Positions 18,032-28,288 of a stretch of 64,000 nt of DNA are shown here, in pieces. How positions within the stretch are numbered: position 1 is the stretch's first letter; every line of letters starts with the position of its first letter. Below the pieces are notes generated by a model. It was not told the DNA's origin. It did not search any database and was given only the letters and a program-made list of their open reading frames with translations. This stretch comes from Planctomycetales bacterium 10988 (lineage in GTDB: Bacteria; Planctomycetota; Planctomycetia; Pirellulales; Pb10988), in assembly GCA_009664345.1 (NCBI GenBank), contig CP043547.1, positions 310,001 through 374,000 of the forward strand, given 5' to 3'. The translations under genes and the position numbers were made by a program.

Positions 18032-19102
18032 ATGAATAATTGGATTACGAGGGCCTTCTTGCTTTCCATTATTGCGGTTTGCCAAACCCCGACCACTCAT
18101 TGTAACGCACAACAGGCGGAAGCCAACCCACAGTTAAGAAGAGTGGAAATTTCCCAAGTCCACATGGGGGTACCGTTTCGAATTGCGATTTTTGCGGAAG
18201 ACCCCTTGCAAGGAATTTATATCTTTCAAGCCTTTCAACGGATTAAAGATTTAAATCAAATTTTTAGTGATTATGAAGACGAGAGTGAAATCTCTCAGCT
18301 TGCAAGATCGTATGAAGTCAATGTCCCTCAACAAACCAGTAAAACACTCTTTGACCTCTTGCAAGAATCACAAAAAATTAACAAACGATCCGAGGGAGCA
18401 TTTGATATAACGATTTCACCTCTGGTAAAACTTTGGAGAGAAGGAAGAAAAAACAATACGCTCCCTTCTTCCGAAGCCCGAAAGAAAGCTTTACAACAGG
18501 TTGGCTTTTCTAATTTAAAGTTAAATAAGAAAAAACAAACCGTTACGTTTAAACAACAAGGAATGCAACTCGATTTTGGAGGCATTGCCAAGGGTTATGC
18601 TGTTGATGAAGCCGTTCGCATTCTGACAGAAGCCGGCTTTAAAAATGTGCTGGTCGAGGCCGGAGGGGACCTTCGAGTGACAGGTCCTCCACTGGATCGA
18701 GAAAGCTGGAATATCGGAGTTGCCCCTCTTGATGCCGAAGCGGAACCGAGTCAATTATTGGCTTTAAATAACTTGGCCGTGGCAACTTCCGGGGATGCGT
18801 TTCAATACTTAGAAATTGACGGAAAGCGATATTCCCACCTTGTTGACTCACGCACTGGAAAAGCCGTGACAACACGAAGTAGCGTTACAATTGTTGCTCC
18901 GACTTGCACTTTGGCAGATGGACTTGCCTCCGCGGTGAGTGTGTTAGGCCCTGCAAAAGGGATTGAATTGATAGAAAAATATAAAAATGTTTACGGCTTT
19001 GTTGTTTATATAGAAAATAACAAAGTGAAGACGGTTGCCTCAAAAAATTGGAATCGATTATTACAAGTTTCCACGAAAGACCCAGCATCGACCAAAGATT
19101 AG
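18032..19102 (+). CDS. apbE: FAD:protein FMN transferase (ApbE)
   Basis: This 356-residue exported enzyme attaches FMN from FAD to threonine residues of target flavoproteins outside the cytoplasm. The ATG at 18032 is preferred over an ATG 8 codons upstream because it follows GTGAGGATAG and starts the signal peptide directly (TRAFLLSIIAVCQTPT). Family motifs are VEISQVHMGVPFRIAIFA near the N-terminus, DFGGIAKGYAVDEAV, the VEAGGDLRVTG turn, and YSHLVDSRTGKAV with the metal-binding aspartate. A PhoD-like phosphatase follows 46 bases later on the same strand, and the two may be co-transcribed. No NqrC or RnfG target is visible nearby. Confidence 0.9.
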   Translation: MNNWITRAFLLSIIAVCQTPTTHCNAQQAEANPQLRRVEISQVHMGVPFRIAIFAEDPLQGIYIFQAFQRIKDLNQIFSDYEDESEISQLARSYEVNVPQQTSKTLFDLLQESQKINKRSEGAFDITISPLVKLWREGRKNNTLPSSEARKKALQQVGFSNLKLNKKKQTVTFKQQGMQLDFGGIAKGYAVDEAVRILTEAGFKNVLVEAGGDLRVTGPPLDRESWNIGVAPLDAEAEPSQLLALNNLAVATSGDAFQYLEIDGKRYSHLVDSRTGKAVTTRSSVTIVAPTCTLADGLASAVSVLGPAKGIELIEKYKNVYGFVVYIENNKVKTVASKNWNRLLQVSTKDPASTKD

Positions 19103-19148
19103 TTTCCGTTAACACCCCGACTCCCTCCAGAGAAGAGATTCGTACATA

Positions 19149-20273
19149 ATGAATACTTCGCCAAAGAACTCCCAGCGGCTTCAAATTTTCTTTACAACGT
19201 TCATGCTCTTTGCTTCTTGTTTTATTTCGCAAGCAAACGCGGATGAATTTGCGCATTTAAATTTACAAGAAACGATTTCAGAGTTTGCTTTTGGCTCTTG
19301 TTGTTTGCAAGGACAAGAGCAACCGATTTGGAAATCAATTGTCGAATCGGAACCGGGCGTGTTTATGATGATCGGGGATAATATTTATGGTGACTCGGAG
19401 GATATGAATGTTCTACGAGAGAAATGGAAGATGCTTGCAAATGAGCCTTATTTTAAACAATTGCGAGAAAATTATCCTTTTATTGCTACTTGGGATGACC
19501 ATGATTTTGGTGTCAATGATGGTGGCGTTGAATACCCAAAAAAGAAGGAATCTCAAAAGGTCTTTCTAGACTTTTTAAAAGAGCCGCAAGACTCGCCGCG
19601 TCGACAACAAGAAGGAGTTTATACAAGTTATGAAATCGGTCCAGTAGAAAAACGTGTACAACTTATCTTGTTGGATACCCGTTACTTTCGTACCCCTTTA
19701 AAGACTGGATTTGAAGCAGGAGAGCCAGGGGAAGGTATTCGTGGAAAATACGTTCCAAATTTTGATCCGAATGCAACCATGCTTGGAGAGAAGCAATGGA
19801 CGTGGTTAAAAGAACAACTGCTGCGACCGGCTCAGGTTCGGGTAATCGCTTCCAGTATTCAAGTGTTACCTATGGAAAACGGAGCTGAAAAATGGGGGAA
19901 TCTGCCACTTGAACGCGAGCGGCTCATTAAAATAATCGCTTCTACAAAAGCCAATGGTGTCCTCTTCATTAGCGGGGATCGACACTTTGCCGATATGATG
20001 AAACTTTCCGCGGAAGAATCTCCGCTTGACTATCCTCTTTATGAAGTGACCTCGAGTAGTTTAAATCGACCCGGTGGGGCTTTAACAAAGAGTAATGTCC
20101 GCTACCGTAACGAAATCAATCGCTATCGGGTAGGCATTCCTTACTTTGAAACCAATTTCGGCATGATCACCATTGATTGGAATGAAGAAGACCCCGTTAT
20201 TCGGCTTCAGATTCGCGATGTTGCAGGGGAAGTTGTCAGCCAATTACGAATTAAATTAAGTGAACTTCAATAG
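19149..20273 (+). CDS. PhoD-like (alkaline phosphatase D family) phosphoesterase, exported
   Basis: This 374-residue protein has a signal peptide (residues about 10-32, ending SQANA) and a PhoD-type metallophosphoesterase core. The core shows FAFGSCC, MMIGDNIYGDSEDM, TWDDHDFGVNDGG, LILLDTRYFRTP and LFISGDRHFADM. These supply the usual metal ligands: Asp and Cys/Asp in the first motifs, DDHD in the centre, and GDRHF late. It probably cleaves phosphodiesters or phosphomonoesters in the periplasm. It lies 46 bases after apbE. Its stop is 6 bases from the end of the convergent GTPase gene. Confidence 0.88.
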   Translation: MNTSPKNSQRLQIFFTTFMLFASCFISQANADEFAHLNLQETISEFAFGSCCLQGQEQPIWKSIVESEPGVFMMIGDNIYGDSEDMNVLREKWKMLANEPYFKQLRENYPFIATWDDHDFGVNDGGVEYPKKKESQKVFLDFLKEPQDSPRRQQEGVYTSYEIGPVEKRVQLILLDTRYFRTPLKTGFEAGEPGEGIRGKYVPNFDPNATMLGEKQWTWLKEQLLRPAQVRVIASSIQVLPMENGAEKWGNLPLERERLIKIIASTKANGVLFISGDRHFADMMKLSAEESPLDYPLYEVTSSSLNRPGGALTKSNVRYRNEINRYRVGIPYFETNFGMITIDWNEEDPVIRLQIRDVAGEVVSQLRIKLSELQ

Positions 20274-20279
20274 AATTTT

Positions 20280-21851
20280 CTATTTTCGATCTCTTGTATA
20301 ATCATCGACTTTTTCAAGGGTATGCTTGGCAGCATGGAGACCGAGGGTTGTTAAGACTCGTCCGGCATTTTGTGTTTGTTTCCATAGTTGACTCCAGCGT
20401 TCGCCTTCTTTCTTTTCTTGTAAACAGCGTAGGTATTGAGCCCGTCGCGCGAAGTCCAGTTGGCTGGAAATCGCTGGGCTTAATGCCTCTTTTACATTAT
20501 AGAGACGCTCTGGATACAGACAAACTGGAATGATTAAAGAAGGATCAATCAATAATTCTTGAGAGATTAATTCAACCGCTTCGCGTATATGTTTGGCTTT
20601 TTTTGTTTGAGGGTTGTTTAAATCATACGGAGGATTCCATTCACGGAACGGGCGGAGTTGATCAACATGTGTCAGCACCACAATGATCGGTGGGAGGTCT
20701 CTTGTCGTCTTCTCTTCAAAATGAAGACGAATTGCGGTTAAAAGTTTTACATCTGCTTCGCGGGCGGCGGACGTTGCCGAGAGGACAAGCAACAGAAGAT
20801 CACTTTTTAACATCTCTTCGATGGCACCTTGAATCACTTTTTCTGGCTTTTCTTCATCTTCATAACCAGCCGTATCTAACACAATGGTCGAAGGAAGTTT
20901 CGTTTCATCGCCTTTTGCTTGATAATAGGGATCAACGCCTTGGGTTAAAGGAATCACATCGACAGCGGCATGCTTTTCTCCAAAGAGTGCATTGACCAAA
21001 CTACTTTTTCCAGATTTGACTTGACCCAGTAAAAGAATGCGTAGCGGTTCATTTTCTACTTGTTTACTATCTTCAATCTGAGCTTGAGAAGTCGGTGACA
21101 CATAGGTTTGGAACGATTGTTCGTCAAGTGTCAGTTTTCCACTATACAATTCAATCGCATAGTAGCCGATTCTTTTTATGCAAAATTCCGTCGCCCAGTA
21201 TTTCATTTCATCTTTGGAAGCATTCATCAACTGACGAGTGCCCATTTGTCGCAACTCCCGCATCAAACCACTGACGGGATTCACGCCGAAGGCAACCACT
21301 CGATACAGTAAATAACCTTTTGATGCTAGATTTGCCAAACGGCCAAAGCGTTGAAAATCATTGATCGTAATTAAGTGACTGCCAGGCAAATTCTCCATTG
21401 TTGCTTGTCGTAAATCACGACTGACATTTTCTACTATTTGTAAAAGATGCGGAACGGGAACTTCCAGCAACGGATCGGAACTGTCAGGATGATAAACTCT
21501 AGCAACTGATTCTAACACTTCCTTGACTAAATCGCCGATCTCTTTTCCCTTCTCTAAGGTAATGTCATCGCGGCGATGCTCTTGAGCGATGGCGTCGACT
21601 TCTTCCCAGGCTTTGTTTCCTAAACGGTCCCAATATTCCGACGGTTTGACCTCGGCATGAATGGGCTTTTTCATTTGTCGGCGTGCCCACAGGAGCACTG
21701 GCCAACTTAACAGTGAAAGCACTGTTAAAAGAATCAGCCAATAAATCAACAGGTCCTTTTCATACAGCCAAAGAAAGGCCGCAGGAATCAACAGAAGATA
21801 GGGAATGAAAAGAAACGTTAATACGACCAACCAAAGACGTGCCCATTTCAT
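20280..21851 (-). CDS. Membrane-anchored Era/YcjX-like GTPase
   Basis: This 523-residue protein has two N-terminal transmembrane helices (about residues 5-55), then a cytoplasmic helical region, then a GTPase domain. The G motifs are clear: P-loop GQVKSGKSSLVNAL (about 277-290), the PLTQG switch, Walker B with DTAGYEDEE, and the base-specificity motif THVDQL. The start overlaps the stop of the upstream GTPase gene by 4 bases, so the two proteins are translationally coupled and likely work together, perhaps as a membrane-remodelling or envelope-stress pair. That function is inferred only from the architecture. Confidence 0.82.
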   Translation of the reverse strand: MKWARLWLVVLTFLFIPYLLLIPAAFLWLYEKDLLIYWLILLTVLSLLSWPVLLWARRQMKKPIHAEVKPSEYWDRLGNKAWEEVDAIAQEHRRDDITLEKGKEIGDLVKEVLESVARVYHPDSSDPLLEVPVPHLLQIVENVSRDLRQATMENLPGSHLITINDFQRFGRLANLASKGYLLYRVVAFGVNPVSGLMRELRQMGTRQLMNASKDEMKYWATEFCIKRIGYYAIELYSGKLTLDEQSFQTYVSPTSQAQIEDSKQVENEPLRILLLGQVKSGKSSLVNALFGEKHAAVDVIPLTQGVDPYYQAKGDETKLPSTIVLDTAGYEDEEKPEKVIQGAIEEMLKSDLLLLVLSATSAAREADVKLLTAIRLHFEEKTTRDLPPIIVVLTHVDQLRPFREWNPPYDLNNPQTKKAKHIREAVELISQELLIDPSLIIPVCLYPERLYNVKEALSPAISSQLDFARRAQYLRCLQEKKEGERWSQLWKQTQNAGRVLTTLGLHAAKHTLEKVDDYTRDRK

Positions 21852-23086
21852 CGTGAGGTTTTCTCCTGGGGTTGAACTTCACCGGCCTTTTTAGATTTTG
21901 AATGCTTTAAATATTCACCGAGCTTTTCGCGACCTTCTTTATATTGTTCTTCCATAATTTGTCGGAAGAGAGCGGAGTCCGGTCGCATCCCTTTTTGCAT
22001 ATAGGCAAAGTAATAACAAAGCGTTTTCCCTAATGCATAGGTTGTTGCAGCGGAGTAAAGTGCCGAAACCGCCGAACCAAAGCCAGGTACAAATTTTAGT
22101 AACTCACGCCCTCCCAAGCGGAACAGAAAGCTGACACCTAAAGCACTGCTCATTTCCGTGATTAATTCTTTGGACACTTCTTGATTATAAAGTGACGCGA
22201 TGGAATGAAACATTTTTGCTTGAATGGCCAAAAACAAAGGCGTGCCCACAAAAGGAATCGGCCACGCTCCGGCTCCTCCGGCGGCAATCGCATAGGCGAT
22301 GATGTGCGGTTCGGCGGTTTCTCGAATCAGTTCATCATAGGGAGATCGGATTTCGGGTTGTTCCAAAATGGCCCTTAAACCGAGTGGAAGCACCCCTTCA
22401 ATCGTCTCCCAAAGTCGATCCAATCCATAGAAAGTTTTGGCATAGCCATCTTCCGGAAGTGTAAAATCGACCGGCACAAAACGGGCCTCAAATTCTTCGA
22501 AAAGTTCTCGTTGTTTTTGCAGGGAACGACGTAAATTGTCGGGAATGGCTTTCGAATCCGTATCACCAAAGGGATCGGGTTCCGGGTGTTCTTGCGTAGG
22601 ATCGGGATAGCCTTCATGAAGACAAGTTTGCACTATAATGATGGGCCAACTTGGATTTTTTTTGACGATCGCCCTCAACGGTTCAACCACGGATTGCTGA
22701 GCGTGGTCGAGGGCTTTGACTACCACCATGATTAAATGTGCCCGGTTCTGGAATTGCTGCATGTCTTCCGACGGGTCGTAATCGACTTCGCCGATGCCGC
22801 GAGTGTCCAAGAATTGCAGGAATGGCTTCTCTTCATCCGGAAAGGGATAAAGCCGGGAGGTCTTTGTACAAGGTCGGAAGCCATTGCCGACTTCCGCTTC
22901 GGTACTTCCCGTAAGTCCACGCACAATCGAGGTTTTCCCTGACTGCGTCTTTCCCAAAAGCCAGAAGACCGGCACGGGCAACTTTTGCCGAATCTCCTGA
23001 AGATGCTCGTTCAGCTCTTCTTCATCAAGTTTCGGGGAGACAATATTCTCCCACAATTTGTCCCAAAAATTTCGGTTGATTGGCAT
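21848..23086 (-). CDS. GTPase with DUF697-like C-terminal domain
   Basis: In this 412-residue protein the N-terminal half is a P-loop GTPase: P-loop LLGKTQSGKTSIVRGL (about 43-58) and Walker B LDTRGIGEVDYD. The G4 position reads VQTCLHEGY instead of N/TKxD, so nucleotide specificity may be altered. The second half is hydrophobic and glycine-rich (IAYAIAAGGAGAWPIPFVGTPLFLAIQAKM to ATTYALGKTLCYYFAYM) and resembles the DUF697 domain of YcjF-type proteins, which sits in the inner membrane. It is the first gene of a two-gene unit with the membrane-anchored GTPase. Confidence 0.82.
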   Translation of the reverse strand: MPINRNFWDKLWENIVSPKLDEEELNEHLQEIRQKLPVPVFWLLGKTQSGKTSIVRGLTGSTEAEVGNGFRPCTKTSRLYPFPDEEKPFLQFLDTRGIGEVDYDPSEDMQQFQNRAHLIMVVVKALDHAQQSVVEPLRAIVKKNPSWPIIIVQTCLHEGYPDPTQEHPEPDPFGDTDSKAIPDNLRRSLQKQRELFEEFEARFVPVDFTLPEDGYAKTFYGLDRLWETIEGVLPLGLRAILEQPEIRSPYDELIRETAEPHIIAYAIAAGGAGAWPIPFVGTPLFLAIQAKMFHSIASLYNQEVSKELITEMSSALGVSFLFRLGGRELLKFVPGFGSAVSALYSAATTYALGKTLCYYFAYMQKGMRPDSALFRQIMEEQYKEGREKLGEYLKHSKSKKAGEVQPQEKTSR

Positions 23087-23274
23087 ATTGATTCGCTTTC
23101 TTGCGGAAGCGTTGGTTGATCGCGATTAGATAGGGAATCCCCGCATAAAGCTTAGACGTGAGGCGAGGTCTTTCCAAGAAGCTATTCGTCTGCCAATCAT
23201 GAAGATTGTCGAAAGATCGCAAGAAGTGAATATTTTTTAAAATAGGAATACGCCGAGCTTCCAGTTGGGGCGTC

Positions 23275-25797
23275 TTACCGATTAAGAATTTCGGTTTCTT
23301 CAAAATCGGATAACGGCCTTTGAAGACCATCAGCACTCAACGAGGCATTCACTCTTACCGTTCCCTCTTGATTGGGGGCACGTAGTTGAATGACGTATTG
23401 TTGATTTCCAGGCTCTAGGATTTCGATTGGGTCAAAGATGATTTGCTGCCCTTGCACTTGATATTCGGTCGGATTCAGACGGCCAACTCCGAAGAAGCTC
23501 ATCCCTTGTGGAATCTCGACGACCACTTGAACCTGAGTCGCGTTCCCATCGCCGTCATTGAAAAGATCGATTTGGTAACTCACGATTGAATTGGGTGGCG
23601 CATCGGAGGCATAATCACTGACGGAAATTCTCAAACTCGCCTCACCGGCAGGAGGAGGGGTGTTCGTTTCTCCGCTGATTCGAACACAGGCTTGTTGCTG
23701 GGCAGTCTGACCACCAGCTTCGGTAAGAACCAACTCAGTACAAGTTCGATTGGCGGGCGCGATGGCTTCAAAACGAATCTGCACGGCATACCCTTTGTTT
23801 GGCTCGATTTCATCGATGAGCCAAGACAAACTCCCATTTCCTAAAGAGCTACCTGCGGAAGCGTCCAAGGGATTCAGGACTTGGGGATTATAGGTCACGA
23901 CTAGCCGCACCGCCCTGGCAGGACCTCTTCCTCGGTTCGTCACGGTGAAGTTTACCAACGCACGGTCCCCTACTTCCATGTTCTCTAGACCTTCAATCTG
24001 TCCATTCAATTGGGCTGGAAGTTGCGGTTCTGGCTCTGGTTCAGGCTTCGGCTCTGGTTGAGGTCTCGGCTGAGGGGTTGCTGGAGGAGGCGGCTGGGTT
24101 ACGGTAATACAGTAATTCGTGGAAGCGAGGACATTCCCATTGCTGAGGATTTCTACCTGTTGGCACTGGCGACCTGCGGCGACGACTCCAAAATCGACCT
24201 TCGTGGTAAAGGACTGGCCTGGCCCAATTTGTCCGATTCGACGTTCAATGACCCCTGATCCGAGGCTATGCTGCAGGCCGCGATCGTAAGTGTCTTTAAT
24301 AATCAGGTCTGACGCCGGGGCACTTCCTCGATTCGTCAAAGTAATTTCAAAGGAGGCGGTTTCTCCAATTTGAGCGGCTTGAGGGCCGGTCACTTGGACA
24401 TCGACCGAGGCACTTCCGATCGAAGTCGTCACGCAATCCTGAGCGGAGAGGGCACCAGCGGCTTGGGCTGTGGCACAATGATTGAATGTACCGCCGCGTC
24501 GAGCGATGACATTGAGAAGAATTTGCCGTTGTTCCCCGGATTGTATGGTGCCCAGGTTCCATTCCAGCTGTTTGCCGAGGGTTTGACTCGGAGGCGGTTC
24601 GCTGCTTTGAAATTCGATATCCGCCGGCAGGTCGTCGAAAACCCGGACATTCGCCGCTTCCGCACCTCCGGTGTTGGAGATCACCAGTTGATAAGGAATC
24701 GCGACGTTTTCCGCTGCTTGGGCTGGCCCAGACATCTGAAAGCCTAAACCGGGGGCGGTCCAAGTGACCATCGTCGCCCCGTTGCCGGTCGCAAAAGTCG
24801 TTGTTTGTCCCAAAGCCGCATTCGCAGGACGGAGGATCTGAATCCCAATTCGATTCGTGCCCCCTTGACTACTTGCTTGAACAATTTCGGCGGTTGCTTG
24901 CCCTGTGGAATCCGTGCGGACTTCAACCGCCTGACCACTATTGGAAGCAAATTGAGCCGGTGGACCATCAAGAATTTGATAGCGAACGATCCAACCTTCG
25001 AGAGGGGCATGATCGCTCATGCGAGTCACGACCGTGGTCAACGTCGCTCGACCGCCGGAAGGTTGCACTACCGGAGGTGGGAAACGAAATTCCGCATCGA
25101 CCCAGTGAATGGTTGCCGTATCTTTTCGCAAGTCCCAACTCGGCGAAGCCGGAGTATAGACGGTGACATAGCTGGTTCCCTCCACCGCGGAAGTCACCGA
25201 GGCCCACGCTTGCCCCCGCAAAACCTGAACATCATCCGATCGGGTGGCCGTGCCGCGATTCAAAACATGGGTCCGCGTTGAGGTCTGCCCGACAATATAT
25301 TGATTGTTGTATTTTCGTTGCGTATGGAAGGTCCAGTCGTTTTGGCCGAAGGAGACAAATTCCCCAACCCCTCCTTGAGACAGGATCCATTCGACTCGTT
25401 CGCCCGCTAAATAGTTTCCGCGTCCGCTATCGACGGAGGACACCAAGATGACTTCGCTTCCCACCGGAGCGACGATTCGCTTGGGACAAACTTGGATCGA
25501 GGGCGAAACAGCCAGATTATTAACAACCGGGGCACGTGTCGGCAGGGCTGCGGGAGGGACCGAAGTCGCGGGAACGGTTGTTTGTGGAGCCCGGGGAACC
25601 GGACTAATCACCATATTGGGATTACAGGGGTTACAAGGATCAATCGGGGCACAAGGATTTAGCGTAGCACACGGATTCATCGGAGCGCAATAAACGGAAT
25701 CGATTGGTTGAACCCCAAGGTTACAACAACCGGTCAAAGTAAGGATCAACAAAACCCCTACCAAGCTGACATTCCAGTTTAAGTAAGCTCGTTCCAT
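23275..25797 (-). CDS. Surface lipoprotein with DUF11/CARDB-type beta repeats
   Basis: This 840-residue protein begins with a lipoprotein signal (VGVLLILTLTGC, lipobox LTGC) and an unusual Cys-Pro-Asn-rich segment (CNPCNPN) near residues 35-65. It then has an invasin-like region, followed by at least four DUF11/CARDB-like immunoglobulin-fold repeats. Their typical phrases are NVRVFDDLPADIEF, GQRVEFEITLTNRGSAPASDLIIKD-type blocks, and VNFTVTNRGRGPARAVRLVV. A Pro-Glu-Lys linker (PQPRPQPEPKPEPEPEPQ) lies near residue 590. It is probably an outer-surface adhesive or scaffold protein. No enzyme motif is seen. Confidence 0.82.
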   Translation of the reverse strand: MERAYLNWNVSLVGVLLILTLTGCCNLGVQPIDSVYCAPMNPCATLNPCAPIDPCNPCNPNMVISPVPRAPQTTVPATSVPPAALPTRAPVVNNLAVSPSIQVCPKRIVAPVGSEVILVSSVDSGRGNYLAGERVEWILSQGGVGEFVSFGQNDWTFHTQRKYNNQYIVGQTSTRTHVLNRGTATRSDDVQVLRGQAWASVTSAVEGTSYVTVYTPASPSWDLRKDTATIHWVDAEFRFPPPVVQPSGGRATLTTVVTRMSDHAPLEGWIVRYQILDGPPAQFASNSGQAVEVRTDSTGQATAEIVQASSQGGTNRIGIQILRPANAALGQTTTFATGNGATMVTWTAPGLGFQMSGPAQAAENVAIPYQLVISNTGGAEAANVRVFDDLPADIEFQSSEPPPSQTLGKQLEWNLGTIQSGEQRQILLNVIARRGGTFNHCATAQAAGALSAQDCVTTSIGSASVDVQVTGPQAAQIGETASFEITLTNRGSAPASDLIIKDTYDRGLQHSLGSGVIERRIGQIGPGQSFTTKVDFGVVAAGRQCQQVEILSNGNVLASTNYCITVTQPPPPATPQPRPQPEPKPEPEPEPQLPAQLNGQIEGLENMEVGDRALVNFTVTNRGRGPARAVRLVVTYNPQVLNPLDASAGSSLGNGSLSWLIDEIEPNKGYAVQIRFEAIAPANRTCTELVLTEAGGQTAQQQACVRISGETNTPPPAGEASLRISVSDYASDAPPNSIVSYQIDLFNDGDGNATQVQVVVEIPQGMSFFGVGRLNPTEYQVQGQQIIFDPIEILEPGNQQYVIQLRAPNQEGTVRVNASLSADGLQRPLSDFEETEILNR

Positions 25798-26030
25798 GAA
25801 AATTAAACGCTATCCGTACAAAATTAAATACGATGAATTTCAACACTGTTCATGACCACGCATCATCACAAAGTACGTGCGCGCAAAGTCTACCTAAGCA
25901 TACCACGCTTTCGAGTAGGCAAGCATTTTTTTTCAAGAAGTAGGAAATGTCAAATAAAAATCTTGGTACTGAAGCAAGGAATTGATGAACTTCAATAAAA
26001 ATGTAAGTAATAGAGAAAAAGTGAAGAAAA
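25798..26030. other. AT-rich intergenic region
   Basis: No gene was found. The region contains the upstream region of the DUF11 lipoprotein gene on its left side and ends at the terminator of the next minus-strand gene. It is clearly more AT-rich than the flanking genes. No repeat or hairpin other than that terminator was found. Confidence 0.4.
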
Positions 26031-26051
26031 AAGGCTGTTCGAGACAGCCTT
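26031..26051 (-). terminator. Terminator of the thioredoxin-domain gene
   Basis: On the minus strand a perfect 8-bp stem AAGGCTGT/ACAGCCTT with a 5-base loop is followed by TTTTTTC. It lies 66 bases after the stop codon. Confidence 0.85.
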
Positions 26052-26116
26052 AATCGGTAGAAAACTTAGAACCTGAAGGGGAACATCCAAGCTGTTAAGT
26101 TGCGACTCTTCAAGAA

Positions 26117-28174
26117 TCAGAGTTTTTCAATTTCCTCTAGGATCGCCTCTTCGCCAATCGTTGGTTCCTGACACTGAAACTGTTCACAGCGATAGAAGGC
26201 AATGCCTTGTTCGGCCGTTTTTCCCTGGAATAACTCATCGAGATGAGAAGAGTGATAGGCATTCAACTCGGTGGTTCTCGTGGCAACCACACGATTGGGA
26301 CGAAAGCCTTCAAACAATTTTTTCTTTAATTTGGAATACGAATCGTCTTCATTCGCGGAGACCAAAACAAACTCTATTGACGGTTCGCACAAGAAATAAA
26401 CACCTAACAAAGATTGGCCCGCCGCGGAGGGATACTCACGCATCATCCCAGCATGTTGCTTTAACGTCTCGACCGCAATTTTATAGAAAGAATCTTTTCC
26501 TGTTAGTTGATAAACTCTTAGTAAAGCAAAGGCAGCCATTGCGTTTCCACTGGGAACCGAACCATCTTCCGCATCTTTATTGCGAAGAATCAATTGTTCA
26601 CCGGAGCGTGGAGTGTAGAAAAATCCACCTTCTTCTTCGTCATGAAATTGATCAAGCAAAATCTCAACCAGCTCCATCGCCCAATCGATCCATCTCTCCT
26701 GACCACTCGCTTCATAAAGTGTCAGAAGGCTGTTGATTAAATAAGAATAATCATCAAGGAAACCAGTTCCCTTCGCTTTCCCATTTCTCCACCAGTGATA
26801 GAGTTTTCCCTCTTGATCCCGCAAACTTTCTTGGAGAAACTCCCCGGCTTTGATCGCCGCTTGCAGGAAGTCCTCCCTATTAAGAACGAGACTCCCGAAG
26901 GCCATCGCTTCAAGCATCAAAGCGTTCCAACTGACAATAATTTTATCATCGAGACCCGGAGCAATTCGTTTTTGGCGAGCTTGATAGAGTTTGTCTCTCG
27001 ATGATTTTAAGGAATTGAGAAAAGAATCTGGCTCCTGGTTGAATTCTTTGGCCCACTCTTCGAGACTTTGATCTAAATTAAGAATCGTTTTCCCTTCAAA
27101 ATTCCCTTCGTCGGACACTTTGTAGACTTTGAGGAAAAGTTCAGCTTCTTCTTGCCCGAGTACTTCGCGAATTTCTTCAGGATTCCAAATGTAGAATTTT
27201 CCTTCGACCCCTTCGGAATCTGCATCTTGAGTGCTGTAAAATCCACCTTGCTCATCGGTCATTTCAGCCAAGATATAATCAAGAATCTCCTCTGCGACCT
27301 GAGCGTACCTCTTTTCCCCAAACTTCTGATATCCTTCGAGATACGTCATGGCGAGCATCGCGTTATCGTAGAGCATTTTCTCAAAATGAGGTACTAGCCA
27401 AATGGGATCAACCGAATAACGGTGAAATCCACCTCCGAGATGATCATAGAGTCCACCTTGGGCCATTTTGTCGAGCGTGAGTTGCACCATGCGGCGACAG
27501 CGATCGCTATTGAGGATTTGCCCCACTCGCATCAAGACACGTAAGTCAATGGCATGAGGGAACTTAGGCGCGGAACCAAATCCTCCATGCGTTTCATCGA
27601 AGATCTCTGACAATGTTCGAGCAACTTGTTCCAGCAAATTTCGATCAAGATTCGTTCCAGGGCGTGACCAATTCCGCCTTTTTTGCATTTGTTCCAATCG
27701 GAAATTCGCTTCTTGATTCGCTTGCTCCCGACGTTCCGTCCAAGCGTCGCGGACGGCATCTAGCACTTCCAGGAAACTCGGCATCTGAAATCGTCGCTCT
27801 GGTGGCCAATAAGTTCCTCCATAAATGGGCTTTAGTTCAGGAGTTAGGAAAACATTCAGTGGCCACCCCCCTTGCCCGGTCATCATCTGCACAGCTGTCA
27901 TATAGATTTGATCGAGGTCCGGACGCTCCTCCCGATCGACTTTGACATTGACGAAATGCTCATTCATAAACTGTGCGATTTCGTCGGATTCGAAGCTCTC
28001 ATGCTCCATCACATGGCACCAGTGGCAAGCAGCATAGCCAACCGAAAGGAAAATCGGTTTTTCTTCTGCCTTCGATCGTTGCAAAGCTTCTTCACCCCAG
28101 GGATACCAATCGACGGGATTTTCCGCGTGTTGGAGCAAATAGGGGCTACTCTCATTGGCAAGACGATTTGACAT
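26117..28174 (-). CDS. DUF255 thioredoxin-domain protein (YyaL/SPATA20 family)
   Basis: This protein of 685 residues has an N-terminal thioredoxin-like DUF255 domain: [28 protein letters not shown], then [18 protein letters not shown] with a CHWC pair, then [16 protein letters not shown] long (alpha/alpha)6-barrel region follows, with [15 protein letters not shown]-like and [12 protein letters not shown] segments that resemble glycan-processing barrels. The ATG at 28174 was chosen because the conserved family start ([12 protein letters not shown]) follows at once; an ATG 12 codons earlier adds only a Pro-rich tail. The family's cellular role is unknown. Confidence 0.92.
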   Translation of the reverse strand: MSNRLANESSPYLLQHAENPVDWYPWGEEALQRSKAEEKPIFLSVGYAACHWCHVMEHESFESDEIAQFMNEHFVNVKVDREERPDLDQIYMTAVQMMTGQGGWPLNVFLTPELKPIYGGTYWPPERRFQMPSFLEVLDAVRDAWTERREQANQEANFRLEQMQKRRNWSRPGTNLDRNLLEQVARTLSEIFDETHGGFGSAPKFPHAIDLRVLMRVGQILNSDRCRRMVQLTLDKMAQGGLYDHLGGGFHRYSVDPIWLVPHFEKMLYDNAMLAMTYLEGYQKFGEKRYAQVAEEILDYILAEMTDEQGGFYSTQDADSEGVEGKFYIWNPEEIREVLGQEEAELFLKVYKVSDEGNFEGKTILNLDQSLEEWAKEFNQEPDSFLNSLKSSRDKLYQARQKRIAPGLDDKIIVSWNALMLEAMAFGSLVLNREDFLQAAIKAGEFLQESLRDQEGKLYHWWRNGKAKGTGFLDDYSYLINSLLTLYEASGQERWIDWAMELVEILLDQFHDEEEGGFFYTPRSGEQLILRNKDAEDGSVPSGNAMAAFALLRVYQLTGKDSFYKIAVETLKQHAGMMREYPSAAGQSLLGVYFLCEPSIEFVLVSANEDDSYSKLKKKLFEGFRPNRVVATRTTELNAYHSSHLDELFQGKTAEQGIAFYRCEQFQCQEPTIGEEAILEEIEKL

Positions 28175-28288
28175 GGGAAACTCTTCAGGTGGTGGGGGAA
28201 CCCGTTCCAACGAGAGAAATCAAGGACGGGCAAAAGGCGAGTGATTGATGATTAATCGAGTTGGGTTTACGAAACCGAAACTCTTTTC

